Of a DNA stretch of 64,000 nucleotides, positions 25,846-35,479 are shown in pieces. Both the position numbers and the translations under genes were made by a program. Each line of letters begins with the position of its first letter. Position 1 is the first letter of the stretch. The stretch spans positions 121,712 to 185,711 of the forward strand of contig NZ_AUCU01000010.1 in the NCBI RefSeq assembly GCF_000429925.1. Direction: 5' to 3'. Source of the DNA: Desulfatirhabdium butyrativorans DSM 18734. Lineage in GTDB: Bacteria; Desulfobacterota; Desulfobacteria; Desulfobacterales; Desulfatirhabdiaceae. The notes beneath the pieces were generated by a model, which ran no database searches, was not told the origin of the DNA, and saw nothing but the letters and a program-made list of their open reading frames with translations.

Positions 25846-27684
25846 CTATAACCTATAGCCTTTTCCTTCCATTTCCTCGAGGCAAATCGAAAATCGCCTG
25901 AGTATTATGCCGTTTTCCTTACAAAAACGCCGAAGATCATCCAGCCGTTCCTCGCTGGCAGCTTCCTTGAACGAAACCAGGATTTCCTCGATCCGGTGTT
26001 TTTCTCTTAACTCGGACAGATCCGAAAAGCTTCCCAGAACCGGATATCCCTGAAGGTTTTTCCCGATTTTCAGCGGGTCATCATCGATGAATCCGATGGG
26101 GCGAAGCCCCAGGGATGGATTGTGGAGGATTTCCCGCAGGAGAAGCTCCCCGCCTCTTCCAGCACCGTAAATGATCGCCCCGTCTCCCATGAGTGTATTT
26201 CTCCGCATGGCATCCTGGGCAAGCCTGAAAAATCCCCGGGTTCCCAGCAGGGCGGCAGTCGTCAAGAGCCAGTCGATCAGAAAGGCTCCCTTGGAAAAAT
26301 CGGAAAAGCGATATACAAACGTGACCGCAGCGATGGATAACAAGGATGCCAACGTGCTCGCCTTCAGATAGACGGCCACATCGTTGGCGCTCATGTTGCC
26401 CCACACCCCCCGGTAAACACCCAGAATCAGAAAAACAACCAGTTTGCATGCAATAACGATCGGCAGCGATTTCAGAAAAATCCGGAAATAGAACAAAAAA
26501 TCGATTGAACTGAAACGGAGCCGGTAACAGAGATAATAGGAAAAAGCCACAAGACCGAGATCCAGGATGACCAGCAGGATTTGTTTCTTGTAGGTCCATT
26601 CGACCAGTACCGGTGTAAACGGTTTGTCCCGAAGCAACGAAAATTCCTTTTCCGGATAGATCCGTAGCTGGGAAAGGTAGACGCCCATCAGCAGGAATGC
26701 GACACCCACGGGGATGAGAACGGAAGGAGCACCCATGGTATCGCTCTGATGGACAAAGAGTGCCGCAAGACCGGAGCCGATGGCAATACAATAGAGAAAC
26801 AGCACGGCCTTGCGCTCGCTCAGGCCGATTAGAACGAGACGGTGCGAGGTGTGGTCCTTTCCGCCCATGGAAGCTTTTCTGCCGCTCAGTATCCGGATGA
26901 CCGTCACGAGGCTTGTGTCGAATACGGGAACCATGGCAACCAGAATCGGCACCGAAACCCGCGAAACAGTCGATAACGGGCTGAGCTCGGAATAAAACAG
27001 GGAAAGCAGAGCAACCAGGAATCCAATGGTCAGACTTCCGCAATCCCCCATGAAAATCGATGCCGGATTGAAATTGTAGATGAGAAATCCAGCCAAAGCC
27101 CCAAAAAGAATCCATCCGGCAACCGACGCCTCCGGATGCAAAGGTGCCAGCAACATGGCCAGCACCGCTGCGGCAATCGCACCGATGCCAGCGCAAAGGC
27201 CATCCATATTATCCAGCAGATTGAAGGCATTGGTCACACCGACCACCCAGAACAGCGTAACCATCGTGTCAATCGTCATCGATTCGAACCACTTCAGGCG
27301 AAACCCGAAAAATGCGATCAGAGATGCGACAAGAATCTGCCCCAAAAGTTTCGTCTGGGGTTTCAATTGAAAAAAATCATCCACCAGACCAAGCATGAAC
27401 AAACCCGTCATACCGATCGAAGCAATGGCATAAAAGGATATTTCACGCATGCCTTCGGATGGAAAAAAGTGAATGGAAGACAAACTGAACCAGTCGATGT
27501 GAAAGAGAATCGGGAGGAAAACAGCGAGATAAATGGCGATACCGCCCATCAGGGCTGTAGGCTTCTTATGCCATCGATCCCGAGTGGGATAGGCCATCCA
27601 ACCGAATTTGGCGGCAATCCGCTTCATCACGGGCGTCAACAAGGCGCACAGCACCAGGGAGGGAACGATATTCCCGATAATCAT
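25846..27684 (-). CDS. Fusion of WecA/MraY-type sugar-1-phosphate transferase with a WbpM/PglF-type N-terminal domain
   Basis: This 612-residue membrane protein has two parts. Residues 1 to about 340 are a polyprenyl-phosphate N-acetylhexosamine-1-phosphate transferase of the WecA/RgpG type, with DDFFQLKPQTK, NLLDNMDGLCAGIG, FMGDCGSL and GGKDHTSHR. Residues from about 365 resemble the membrane and nucleotide-binding N-terminal half of nucleotide-sugar dehydratases such as WbpM or PglF: YKKQILLVILDLGLVAFSYY, further helices, then IIYGAGRGGELLLREIL and GFIDDDP. The catalytic SDR half is missing. It may start a surface polysaccharide on undecaprenyl phosphate; no other glycan genes are nearby. 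It lies 193 bp after purM on the same strand. Confidence 0.85.
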   Translation of the reverse strand: MIIGNIVPSLVLCALLTPVMKRIAAKFGWMAYPTRDRWHKKPTALMGGIAIYLAVFLPILFHIDWFSLSSIHFFPSEGMREISFYAIASIGMTGLFMLGLVDDFFQLKPQTKLLGQILVASLIAFFGFRLKWFESMTIDTMVTLFWVVGVTNAFNLLDNMDGLCAGIGAIAAAVLAMLLAPLHPEASVAGWILFGALAGFLIYNFNPASIFMGDCGSLTIGFLVALLSLFYSELSPLSTVSRVSVPILVAMVPVFDTSLVTVIRILSGRKASMGGKDHTSHRLVLIGLSERKAVLFLYCIAIGSGLAALFVHQSDTMGAPSVLIPVGVAFLLMGVYLSQLRIYPEKEFSLLRDKPFTPVLVEWTYKKQILLVILDLGLVAFSYYLCYRLRFSSIDFLFYFRIFLKSLPIVIACKLVVFLILGVYRGVWGNMSANDVAVYLKASTLASLLSIAAVTFVYRFSDFSKGAFLIDWLLTTAALLGTRGFFRLAQDAMRRNTLMGDGAIIYGAGRGGELLLREILHNPSLGLRPIGFIDDDPLKIGKNLQGYPVLGSFSDLSELREKHRIEEILVSFKEAASEERLDDLRRFCKENGIILRRFSICLEEMEGKGYRL

Positions 27685-27877
27685 GATTTTGGATAGGTTG
27701 AGGATGAAGGATTTTTGTGTGAACGTTTGCCTGTTTCAGGACTCATGGAACCGTGAGTCGATCGGGGGGCTCAACTCCGGCACCCCAAATCGGCCGGATT
27801 GGTCTTTCCGGTCCATGCCAGCAACCGCAGCCACGCGGCGCGAATACCCCGAAACAATCGAAAAAAGAAAGTTTCCG

Positions 27878-28921
27878 CTATTCCCATAGCACCCTTTCCT
27901 TTCCCGTTTGTCTCTCGACAATTTCACCAATAACAACGGCTTTCTCGCCCATACCGGTGCACCGTTCCATCACGTCGTTCACATGGGATTCCGGTACTAC
28001 CAGAATCATGCCAAGCCCGTTGTTGAAGGTTCGCAGCATTTCGACCTCTGGAACTTGACCGGCTTCCTGCAGGAATTGAAAAACAGCCGGTCTTTGCCAG
28101 GACAATTTGCGGATCAACACCCCGCATGCCTGGGGAATCACCCGGACGATGTTTTCCGTAATACCGCCACCGGTAATGTGGGCAATTCCATGGATAGGCA
28201 AGTCACGCAGCAGTTTCAAGATGGTATCGACATAGATGCGCGTAGGCGTCAGCAGTTCCTCGCCCAGCGGCTTTCCAAGCGCCTCGACATAGGAATCGAT
28301 CTTGAGTTGCAGCTTATCGAAACAGATTTTTCGAACCAGTGAAAATCCATTGCTGTGAAGTCCGCTGGAAGCAAGCCCTACCAGCTTGTGGCCGACACGA
28401 ATCCCGGAACCATCGACGATTCTGTCGTTGTCAACGATACCCACAGCAAACCCGGCAAGATCATATTCGTTTTCCGCATAAATCCCGGGCATCTCGGCGG
28501 TCTCCCCGCCGATCAGAGCGCATCCCGCCAATTTACAGCCCTCCCCAATTCCGCTGATCACCTGAACGGCAATCTGTTCATCGAGATTCCCCATCGCCAG
28601 ATAATCCAGGAAAAACAGCGGTTTTGCACCCTGAACCACGACATCGTTCACGCTCATCGCCACCAGATCGATCCCCACCGTGTTGTGCACCTGCATCATG
28701 AAAGCGATTTTGAGCTTGGTTCCCACACCGTCGGTCGAGCTGACCAGAATGGGCTTTTCCATGTTGGTTGTATTGAGCGAAAACAGACCGCCGAAACCGC
28801 CGATCTCCCCCATCACCCCTGCCCGCGGGGTTTGGCTGGCAATTTGTTTGATGGTTTTTACAAGCTCATTGGCTTTTTCGATGTTGACACCAGCATCTGC
28901 ATAGGTCAAAGGTCTTTCCAT
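27878..28921 (-). CDS. purM: Phosphoribosylformylglycinamidine cyclo-ligase
   Basis: PurM makes aminoimidazole ribonucleotide in purine synthesis. The start chosen is the ATG at 28921, with GGAG six bases upstream, giving 347 residues, the usual length; an upstream ATG in frame would add 28 residues. The N-terminal motif LTYADAGVNIEKAN, the ATP/FGAM site STDGVGTKLKIAF, VNDVVVQGAKPLFFLDY, LIGGETAEMPG and HITGGGITENI are all characteristic. No other pur genes are adjacent. Confidence 0.96.
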   Translation of the reverse strand: MERPLTYADAGVNIEKANELVKTIKQIASQTPRAGVMGEIGGFGGLFSLNTTNMEKPILVSSTDGVGTKLKIAFMMQVHNTVGIDLVAMSVNDVVVQGAKPLFFLDYLAMGNLDEQIAVQVISGIGEGCKLAGCALIGGETAEMPGIYAENEYDLAGFAVGIVDNDRIVDGSGIRVGHKLVGLASSGLHSNGFSLVRKICFDKLQLKIDSYVEALGKPLGEELLTPTRIYVDTILKLLRDLPIHGIAHITGGGITENIVRVIPQACGVLIRKLSWQRPAVFQFLQEAGQVPEVEMLRTFNNGLGMILVVPESHVNDVMERCTGMGEKAVVIGEIVERQTGKERVLWE

Positions 28922-29114
28922 CTCGTACTCCATTATCAGGATAATCTCGAAGAAATGCTGTGGAACGTTCAGCCTTTTTGGGCGAACCTGTGCAAATGTG
29001 TTCACTATCCAGATTGCAGCAAAAAGTCAAAACAAATGTTCATGGCAGTTTCGTCGCCCCCAGTGATGAAAATACGAGCGTTGTTTCGGATAATCGCAGC
29101 GATAACGGGCCACG

Positions 29115-29135
29115 CTGCCCACTGCCCACTAGCCA
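29115..29135. repeat. Heptamer array CTGCCCA/CTAGCCA, 3 units
   Basis: Two CTGCCCA units and one CTAGCCA lie in phase. It is short, but the same period and similar units recur at 48128-48162. Confidence 0.7.
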
Positions 29136-29226
29136 CTTTCGTAGGAATCCCCCATGCAGCCGGGGCTGCACCCCGGTTAATGAAAGTCGCAGGAGCAAGC
29201 TACAAAAAATGGAAGCCATCCGCTTT

Positions 29227-29261
29227 CTTCTGACTTCTGACTCCTGACTCCTGACTTCTGA
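29227..29261. repeat. Heptamer array CTTCTGA/CTCCTGA, 5 units
   Basis: Five 7-bp units in perfect register: CTTCTGA twice, CTCCTGA twice, CTTCTGA once. Confidence 0.95.
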
Positions 29262-29437
29262 TATTCGACTTTCGTAGGGATAGTTCAAGGCGAGGGACGC
29301 CGAGCCCACAGATGAAAATCCAGCCGACCGCAGCCCCCCGATATTTCGCACCTGAACGAAAACCCCCGTTTGGAGCCCTTCCGAGACGAATCGACTGAAG
29401 GGTTTTGAAGAAACCTTGTCAGAGGGTTCCTTTATTT

Positions 29438-29466
29438 TTGACATACTTTTCAATCTATTGTATGAA
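29438..29466 (+). promoter_or_regulatory. Sigma-70 type promoter of the aminotransferase-hom-thrH operon
   Basis: A perfect TTGACA (29438-29443) is separated by 17 bases from TATGAA (29461-29466). The aminotransferase ATG lies 87 bases further on. Confidence 0.6.
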
Positions 29467-29552
29467 CCAGAACATTCAGCATCAAATCGGGTTTAACCGA
29501 ATAGCCATCCACCGTATTCCGTAGGAAAAGCACGCAGGCAGGAGACAAGCCC

Positions 29553-30719
29553 ATGAACAAATTTGCCAGACTGGACCGATTGCCGCCATATGTGTTTGCA
29601 ACAGTCAATAAAATCAAAATGGATGCCAGACATGCCGGCAAAGACATCGTCGATCTCGGCATGGGCAATCCGGATTTGCCGACGCCCAAACATATCGTCG
29701 ACAAACTGGTGGAGGCCGCCCAAAAACCCCAGAACCACCGCTATTCCGCATCCATGGGCATTACCCGCCTGCGCATGGCCATCTGCGACTGGTACAAACG
29801 CCGCTTCGATGTCGATCTCGATCCGGAAACCGAGGCCATTGTCACCATCGGTATCAAGGAAGGCCTCTCCCATCTGGTGCTGGTGACCATTCGACCCGGA
29901 GATGTCGTGTTTACCCCAAATCCGACCTATCCCATCCATCCCTATTCAGCCATCATTGCCGGCGGAGATGTCCGCGGCATACCGGTAGGCCCCGAGGAAA
30001 ATTTCTTCGAAAATCTGCTGAATGCAACCAAACAAACATGGCCGAGGCCCAAAGTGCTGATCCTTTCCTATCCGCACAATCCGACAACAGAAGTGGTAGA
30101 CCTCGATTTTTTTCAGCAGATTGTCGATTTTGCCAAAGAAAACGATATCCTCGTTATTCATGACTTTGCCTACGCGGACCTGGTTTTCGACGATTACAAG
30201 GCACCCAGCTTTCTGCAGGCAAAGGGCGCCAAGGATGTCGGCGTCGAATTTTTTTCCATGTCCAAGAGCTACAGCATGGCCGGATGGCGAATGGGATTTT
30301 GCGTCGGCAATCCGGAAACGGTTTTCGCACTCAAACGGATCAAAAGCTATCTGGATTACGGCGTTTTTCAACCCATCCAGATCGCATCCATCATTGCACT
30401 GAACGGCCCGCAGGATTGTGTTCGGGAGATCTGCGACACATACCGGGAAAGACGAGATACCCTGATCAATGGCCTGAGCCGTATCGGATGGGATATCAAG
30501 AGCCCGAAAGGCACGATGTTCGTCTGGGGAAGAATCCCGGAAGCTTACCGGAAAATGGGATCCGTGGAATTTGCAAAGTTTCTCATCCGGGAAGCCCAGG
30601 TTGCCGTATCTCCCGGACTCGGTTTCGGGGAATACGGCGACGAGTATGTCCGATTCGCCTTGATTGAAAACCCCATGCGGATTCAGCAGGCCGTTCGCGG
30701 CATCCGCAAGGTCATGTAA
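29553..30719 (+). CDS. PLP-dependent aminotransferase (AlaC/DapL-like class I)
   Basis: This 388-residue fold-type I aminotransferase shows [16 protein letters not shown] near the N terminus and [25 protein letters not shown] and the catalytic lysine in [17 protein letters not shown] (about residue 235) follow, with the arginine in [16 protein letters not shown] near the end. It resembles glutamate-pyruvate aminotransferase AlaC more than aspartate aminotransferase, but specificity cannot be settled by eye. GGAG precedes the ATG by eight bases. Homoserine dehydrogenase follows 20 bp later, suggesting a role in amino acid synthesis. Confidence 0.9.
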   Translation: MNKFARLDRLPPYVFATVNKIKMDARHAGKDIVDLGMGNPDLPTPKHIVDKLVEAAQKPQNHRYSASMGITRLRMAICDWYKRRFDVDLDPETEAIVTIGIKEGLSHLVLVTIRPGDVVFTPNPTYPIHPYSAIIAGGDVRGIPVGPEENFFENLLNATKQTWPRPKVLILSYPHNPTTEVVDLDFFQQIVDFAKENDILVIHDFAYADLVFDDYKAPSFLQAKGAKDVGVEFFSMSKSYSMAGWRMGFCVGNPETVFALKRIKSYLDYGVFQPIQIASIIALNGPQDCVREICDTYRERRDTLINGLSRIGWDIKSPKGTMFVWGRIPEAYRKMGSVEFAKFLIREAQVAVSPGLGFGEYGDEYVRFALIENPMRIQQAVRGIRKVM

Positions 30720-30739
30720 TCCTCTGAAGGGAGTTTGTT

Positions 30740-32053
30740 ATGAAAACCTTTCATATCGGCGTGCTGGGATGCGGCACCGTCGGAACGGGTGTGGTGAAAC
30801 TGCTTCTGGAACGAGGGGAGCTGATAACCAGGCGAATCGGGGCCGATCTCATCCTGAAGGCCATCGCCGATATCGACATGGATCGGGACAGGGGCGTTGC
30901 CATCGACAAGGCATTGTTTACCCGGGATGCGCGGCAAGTGATTCTCGATCCCGAAATCGACATCATCGTCGAAACCATCGGCGGAACCACCATCGCAAAA
31001 GAATTGATCCTGCTTGCCCTGCAAAACGGCAAGCATGTGGTCACCGCCAATAAGGCGCTTCTGGCAAGCGAAGGCATCCGGCTGTTTTCCAAAGCCTGGG
31101 AACACGGCCTGGACCTGGGTTTCGAGGCGAGTGTGGGCGGGTGCATGCCGGTGATCAAAACCCTGCGGGAATCGCTTGCCGGAAATGCCATTCTCTCGGT
31201 GCGCGGCATCCTCAACGGCACCTGCAACACGATCCTTTCCAAGATCAGCGATGAGCGTTGCTCTTTTGCGGAAGCACTCCGGGAAGCCCAGGCCAAGGGG
31301 TTTGCCGAGGCCGATCCCACCCTCGATATCGAAGGCATCGATACGGCGCATAAGCTTGCCATCATCGTGGCGCTCGCTTACGGCACGGATGTCCGCTTCG
31401 GCGATCTCTATGTCGAAGGCATCTCCAGAATTTCGCCGATGGACATCGAATTCGCCGAGCAATTCGGCTACCGAATCAAGCTGCTTGCCATCAGCAAAAT
31501 GGTGGACGGCGCCATCGAAGCCAGGGTCCATCCCACGATGATTCCCGGAAGCAACATTCTGTCGAGCGTCAATGGTCCCCTGAACGCCATCACCATCACC
31601 GGAGACGCTACGGGGGACCTTTTGCTTTGTGGCGCAGGCGCAGGCATGATGCCAACGGCAAGCGCCATTCTCTCCGACATCATCGATATCGCACGGGACC
31701 TGATGAACGCATCGGTTGGCCGAATGCCCACCCTTTCGTTTCAACCCGGAGCGATTCAACGGATACCGATCCTCCCGATTGAAGAGCTCGTGTCGCATTA
31801 TTATATTCGATTTTCCGCCATCGATCAGCCGGGAGTGCTATCGAAGATTTCCGGCATTCTCGGCAACCATGGCATCAGCCTCGAGTCAGTGCACCAGAAA
31901 GGCAGAAAATCCAACGCAGACGTTCCGCTGGTCATGTTCACCCATCTGGCAAAGGAACGAAACGTTCGAGAGGCCCTCGCCGAAATCGAGCGCCTCGATG
32001 TCGTCTGTGATCACCCCATGCTGATCCGTATCGAGGAACCCAACGGCAACTGA
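30740..32053 (+). CDS. hom: Homoserine dehydrogenase
   Basis: Homoserine dehydrogenase reduces aspartate semialdehyde to homoserine. The 437 residues contain the N-terminal Rossmann motif GVLGCGTVGTGVVKLL, VVTANKALLA, and the catalytic region GILNGTCNTILSKI with FAEADPTLDIEGIDTAHK. A C-terminal ACT domain from about 355 (YIRFSAIDQPGVLSKISGIL) probably gives feedback control by threonine. The length is typical for stand-alone Hom. It sits between the aminotransferase and thrH. Confidence 0.96.
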   Translation: MKTFHIGVLGCGTVGTGVVKLLLERGELITRRIGADLILKAIADIDMDRDRGVAIDKALFTRDARQVILDPEIDIIVETIGGTTIAKELILLALQNGKHVVTANKALLASEGIRLFSKAWEHGLDLGFEASVGGCMPVIKTLRESLAGNAILSVRGILNGTCNTILSKISDERCSFAEALREAQAKGFAEADPTLDIEGIDTAHKLAIIVALAYGTDVRFGDLYVEGISRISPMDIEFAEQFGYRIKLLAISKMVDGAIEARVHPTMIPGSNILSSVNGPLNAITITGDATGDLLLCGAGAGMMPTASAILSDIIDIARDLMNASVGRMPTLSFQPGAIQRIPILPIEELVSHYYIRFSAIDQPGVLSKISGILGNHGISLESVHQKGRKSNADVPLVMFTHLAKERNVREALAEIERLDVVCDHPMLIRIEEPNGN

Positions 32054-32090
32054 TTCCCGCCATCATCAGGATGAAAGGAAACCCAAACCC

Positions 32091-32690
32091 ATGCATATCG
32101 TTTGTACCGATCTGGAAGGTGTGCTCATCCCGGAAGTGTGGATTGCCGTTGCGGAAAAGACCGGCATCCCGGAACTGAGGTTGACGACCCGGGACATCGC
32201 AGACTACGACCAGTTGATGCGGCAGCGGCTTCGCATCCTGAAGGAAAAGGGGCTGACCATCCATGATATTCAAGCAGTCATTTCTTCCATGGAACCCCTG
32301 GAAGGGGCAATCGCTTTTCTTGAAAAACTCCGGGAGGCCACCCAGGTCATCATCGTTTCAGATACCTACATCGAATTCGCCAAACCCTTCATGAAAAAGC
32401 TGGGCTGGCCCACCCTGTTCTGCCACCACCTGACAACAGATGCCGCGGGCAGCATCACGGGATACAACCTCCGGCAGCAGGATGCCAAGAAACATACGGT
32501 CATCGCCCTGAAAAGCCTCAATTACGAAGTGATCGCCATGGGAGATTCCTACAACGACACAGCCATGTTGATCGAAGCCGATCACGGAATCCTTTTCCGG
32601 CCCCCGGAATCGGTCATCACCGCTTTCCCGCAATTTCCCGTCTGCACGGATTACGGCAAGCTCTTCTCTCTGATTGCATCGTTTCTGTGA
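32091..32690 (+). CDS. thrH: Phosphoserine phosphatase / homoserine phosphotransferase ThrH
   Basis: This 199-residue HAD-family protein begins with CTDLEGVLIPEVW, where the usual DxD is DLE, a hallmark of ThrH. Later motifs are VIIVSDTYIEFAKPFMKKLG and the acidic pair in AMGDSYNDTAMLIEADHG. ThrH can hydrolyse phosphoserine and transfer phosphate to homoserine. Its place directly after hom fits threonine synthesis, where it may replace or back up homoserine kinase. AAAGGAAA precedes the ATG. Confidence 0.93.
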   Translation: MHIVCTDLEGVLIPEVWIAVAEKTGIPELRLTTRDIADYDQLMRQRLRILKEKGLTIHDIQAVISSMEPLEGAIAFLEKLREATQVIIVSDTYIEFAKPFMKKLGWPTLFCHHLTTDAAGSITGYNLRQQDAKKHTVIALKSLNYEVIAMGDSYNDTAMLIEADHGILFRPPESVITAFPQFPVCTDYGKLFSLIASFL

Positions 32691-33148
32691 GCCAAAATTC
32701 CATGATTCCGCATCGCACCACATGCCGGGTCATTTACGGCGATACCGACAACATGGGCATGGCCTATCATGCCAACTACCTGAGGTGGTTTGAAATCGGG
32801 CGAACGGAATTGTTCCGATCGCTCGGCTTTGCCTACAAGGAAATCGAGGCCCAGGGCATTTTCCTGCCGGTATCGGAAATCGGGTGCAAATACCTGCGCC
32901 CGGTTCGATACGATGATCTGCTCATCATCGAAACCACCGTGGACAAGACCGTCCGGGGAGGGGTGAAGTTTCACTACACCATCTGGATCGAATCGGCCGA
33001 TGCCGCCCCCGCTGCCCGGGGCTGGACCCTGCATGCCTGTGTCACACCCGACGGGAAGGTAGTCAGGCCGCCGGCGTTTTTGAAACAGATCATCAGCCGC
33101 TGCTGGAGCGATCCGCCAGATGGATCCCTCGCCGCTCGACATTCTTGA
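32687..33148 (+). CDS. YbgC/FcbC-type acyl-CoA thioesterase
   Basis: This hotdog-fold thioesterase of about 153 residues shows YGDTDNMGMAYHANYLRWFE, in which the aspartate of the family active site is present, and ELFRSLGFAYKEIEAQGI. GTG 32687 overlaps the thrH stop (GTGA); ATG 32702 is also possible, and neither has a strong Shine-Dalgarno. The final 10 residues overlap the next gene. The substrate is unknown. Confidence 0.88.
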   Translation: MSQNSMIPHRTTCRVIYGDTDNMGMAYHANYLRWFEIGRTELFRSLGFAYKEIEAQGIFLPVSEIGCKYLRPVRYDDLLIIETTVDKTVRGGVKFHYTIWIESADAAPAARGWTLHACVTPDGKVVRPPAFLKQIISRCWSDPPDGSLAARHS

Positions 33149-33461
33149 GACGCCCGATGGGCTGGTGTTCAAGGTCCATGTTCAGCCAAGGGCATCCAGG
33201 AACCGCATCGCAGGCATCTTTGGGGATGCGCTGAAAATCGCCGTCACCGCTCCACCGGTAGAGGATGCCGCCAATCGCATGGTGATCCGTGTACTGGCCG
33301 AAACCTTGCATTCCCCGGCCGGGATGTTTTCCATCTTTTCGGGCCACACATCCAGAACCAAGCGCATTCGGTGGGAAACTGGTGGAGAGGGCGGAGGGCA
33401 ACGCCAGGCCAAAGCCAGGCAACGCCTGCAGGCCCTTGGCTGTTCCGGAAAAACAGCTTGA
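33120..33461 (+). CDS. YggU/DUF167 family protein
   Basis: This 113-residue protein has the DUF167 pattern FKVHVQPRASRNRIAG, with LKIAVTAPPVEDAANRMVIRVLAE and FSIFSGHTSRTKRI. The C-terminal 25 residues are basic and probably disordered. The function of the family is unknown. It overlaps the thioesterase by 29 bases and has a GGAGCG upstream of its ATG. Confidence 0.88.
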   Translation: MDPSPLDILETPDGLVFKVHVQPRASRNRIAGIFGDALKIAVTAPPVEDAANRMVIRVLAETLHSPAGMFSIFSGHTSRTKRIRWETGGEGGGQRQAKARQRLQALGCSGKTA

Positions 33462-33501
33462 CTTATGGATCAGGAAACCGTATAAATCCCGAACATTCTG
33501 A

Positions 33502-33578
<77 letters not shown>

Positions 33579-33587
33579 CAACAAATG

Positions 33588-33626
33588 AAAAGGCCGTGGG
33601 ATTTGATTTCCCACAGCCTTTTTTTG
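33588..33626 (+). terminator. Rho-independent terminator after tRNA-fMet
   Basis: A stem formed by AAAGGC-GTGGGA and TCCCAC-GCCTT is followed by seven T residues. It also has A residues on the left and may work in both directions between the tRNA and the convergent hydrolase gene. Confidence 0.9.
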
Positions 33627-33628
33627 TT

Positions 33629-34387
33629 TCATTGCACCGTTTCCATCGCCGCAAAGCGGGGTTCATGGAGTGGAATGAGGATATCGGCCATTTTCCGCAC
33701 CCGGATCATCTGATCATAGGCTTCATAAACATTGACAACGGTCCCCGGCGGGATCACCTCCATCTCCATGGCTTTCACCCGTTTCGGCGGATCGAAATTC
33801 TCCTGGATCACGCAGAACCCGGTGATTGCCGCCCTGCCCTTCGGTGTATCGACCAGCACCGTCAGACCTCCTTCGGTATGCGCAGGGGTGTGCACCACGC
33901 GGATGCCCGGCAGGATTTCCCGATCTTCGCTCAGGCTTTGTATCTGCCCGTTTTCCTCCACATCGAGAATGAAATCTTCCACATAACGATAATCCAGCGG
34001 ATGCGGGTCATGGATCCGCCGGCTTTCGGCTTCATGTACGATGAATCGGGCATTCGTGCAGGAACTGTCGTTTTCGCAATGATCGTTGTGCAGATGGGTG
34101 TGAATGACCAGATCGATATCTGTGGCCGCCAAGCCATATCGCGCCAGCCCTTCCGAAAAAGTGTAAATTTTTCCGCCGATCGATTTTTCGCGATCCCCGG
34201 ACTGAATCGGGCTCATCTCGCCGGTGTCGATCAGAATCGGTTTTGCCGATCCCCCCTGGGCCGCTTCCAGATACCAGGCATAGATCGGAATGGTATACGG
34301 CTGGCCGGCGTTGAACTGGTAAGTCATCATGGACTTGTCAAAAACTTTTGTCCCCAGAACAATGGGGTGAATCCAATATGTCGCCAC
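33629..34387 (-). CDS. Metallo-beta-lactamase fold hydrolase (AHL-lactonase-like)
   Basis: The metal site THLHNDHCEND is clear near residue 95, followed later by HTPAHTEGG and a final PLHEPRF. An early LIDTGEMSP matches the quorum-quenching lactonase group. GTG 34387 is preferred because GAGGAG at 34398-34403 is at a good distance; a GTG three codons upstream is too close to it. That gives 252 residues and no signal peptide. The real substrate is unknown. It lies 33 bp from cydB on the same strand and could be read from the same transcript. Confidence 0.83.
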   Translation of the reverse strand: MATYWIHPIVLGTKVFDKSMMTYQFNAGQPYTIPIYAWYLEAAQGGSAKPILIDTGEMSPIQSGDREKSIGGKIYTFSEGLARYGLAATDIDLVIHTHLHNDHCENDSSCTNARFIVHEAESRRIHDPHPLDYRYVEDFILDVEENGQIQSLSEDREILPGIRVVHTPAHTEGGLTVLVDTPKGRAAITGFCVIQENFDPPKRVKAMEMEVIPPGTVVNVYEAYDQMIRVRKMADILIPLHEPRFAAMETVQ

Positions 34388-34420
34388 GGCGTTCACTCCT
34401 CATTTTCAGGCAAACGTGCT

Positions 34421-35449
34421 TCAGTAGGCTTCCTCATATCCCAGATCTTCTTCTCCGATGGGGTGCCGAAACAGCCGATGGGACCAGATCTGATAGGCGA
34501 TCACCAGCGGAATGAACAGCAGCACGACGACGAGCATGATCTTCAGGGTCAAGGGACTCGATGAGGCGTTGTGGATCGACAATCCGAAGGCCGGATCGAT
34601 GCTCGAAGGGAACAGGTACGGGAAAAGCCCGATCACGCCAAAAAAAGTCGCGCCTGCAATGAAAACTGCAGAAGATACCCATGCATAAAACAGCTTCCCG
34701 TTTTTCTGAAAGAAGGGAATGGCCAAAAGCCCGGCCACCGCCAGAAGGATGACGAGAAAAAGGGCGGGATGCCGGATGTAGTTGGCATACAATGTGGTCG
34801 AAAACCGGCTTGCCACCAGGAAAATCACGGCTACGAGGGCCAGCGCCGGCCAAAGACGCTTGACCGTGGCGGCAGCACGCTCCTTCACAGCACCTGTGGT
34901 TTTCATGCTCAACCACAAGGCCCCGTGCATCACAAACATCAACAGGAAAAGAGCCCCGCCCAGCAGCCCGTAGGGATTGAGCAGGGTAAAGAGATTTCCC
35001 TGATAGACGCCTGCCTTGTCGATCGGGATTCCCCGAAAAATATTGGCGAAGGCCACCCCGAAGAGCACAGCCGGAAGCAGACTTCCCAAAAACTGCGCTG
35101 TATCCCATGCCTGTCGCCATCGGGGGCTATCGACCTTGCCTCGAAATTCGAAGGAAACCCCCCGGATGATGAGCGTAAAAAGGATCAGCATCAATGCGGA
35201 ATAGAGCGACGAGAACATGACGGCATACACTTTCGGGAAGGCGGCAAAGGTGACGCCTCCTGCCGTAATCAGCCATACTTCATTGCCATCCCACACCGGC
35301 CCGACAGAATTGAGCATGATCCTTCGATCTTCATCGGTTTTTCCGAGAAAAGGCAGCAATGTCCCGACTCCGAAATCGAATCCATCGGTCAGAAAGAAGA
35401 CCGCCCACAACAGGCCCCACAACAAAAACCATACCGTCTGCAAATCCAT
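34421..35449 (-). CDS. cydB: Cytochrome bd oxidase subunit II
   Basis: CydB is the second membrane subunit of the bd quinol oxidase. The 342 residues have about nine hydrophobic segments and the N-terminal signature LLWGLLWAVFFLTDGFDFGV, then WDGNEVWLITAGG and FAAFPKVYAVMFSSLY. GGAGG precedes the ATG. It follows cydA by 30 bp. In an anaerobe this enzyme usually protects against oxygen. Confidence 0.95.
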   Translation of the reverse strand: MDLQTVWFLLWGLLWAVFFLTDGFDFGVGTLLPFLGKTDEDRRIMLNSVGPVWDGNEVWLITAGGVTFAAFPKVYAVMFSSLYSALMLILFTLIIRGVSFEFRGKVDSPRWRQAWDTAQFLGSLLPAVLFGVAFANIFRGIPIDKAGVYQGNLFTLLNPYGLLGGALFLLMFVMHGALWLSMKTTGAVKERAAATVKRLWPALALVAVIFLVASRFSTTLYANYIRHPALFLVILLAVAGLLAIPFFQKNGKLFYAWVSSAVFIAGATFFGVIGLFPYLFPSSIDPAFGLSIHNASSSPLTLKIMLVVVLLFIPLVIAYQIWSHRLFRHPIGEEDLGYEEAY

Positions 35450-35479
35450 GGTATTCCTCCCCTCGATTGGCGTGCAAAA

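Larger units (their letters stand above)
28922..29552. other. 631-bp intergenic region between divergent purM and aminotransferase genes
   Basis: No convincing gene. It contains two short heptamer arrays (29115-29135 and 29227-29261), a GATGAAAATCCAGCC segment near 29311 related to the repeat at 42598, and a promoter-like sequence at 29438-29466. Confidence 0.75.

Noticed and set aside
27736..27936. 66-codon open frame between purM and the WecA fusion
   Set aside because: It overlaps the end of purM and lacks any domain or ribosome site.
29040..29453. 137-codon open frame on the minus strand
   Set aside because: It reads through the heptamer arrays, giving a low-complexity stretch, and shows no domain.
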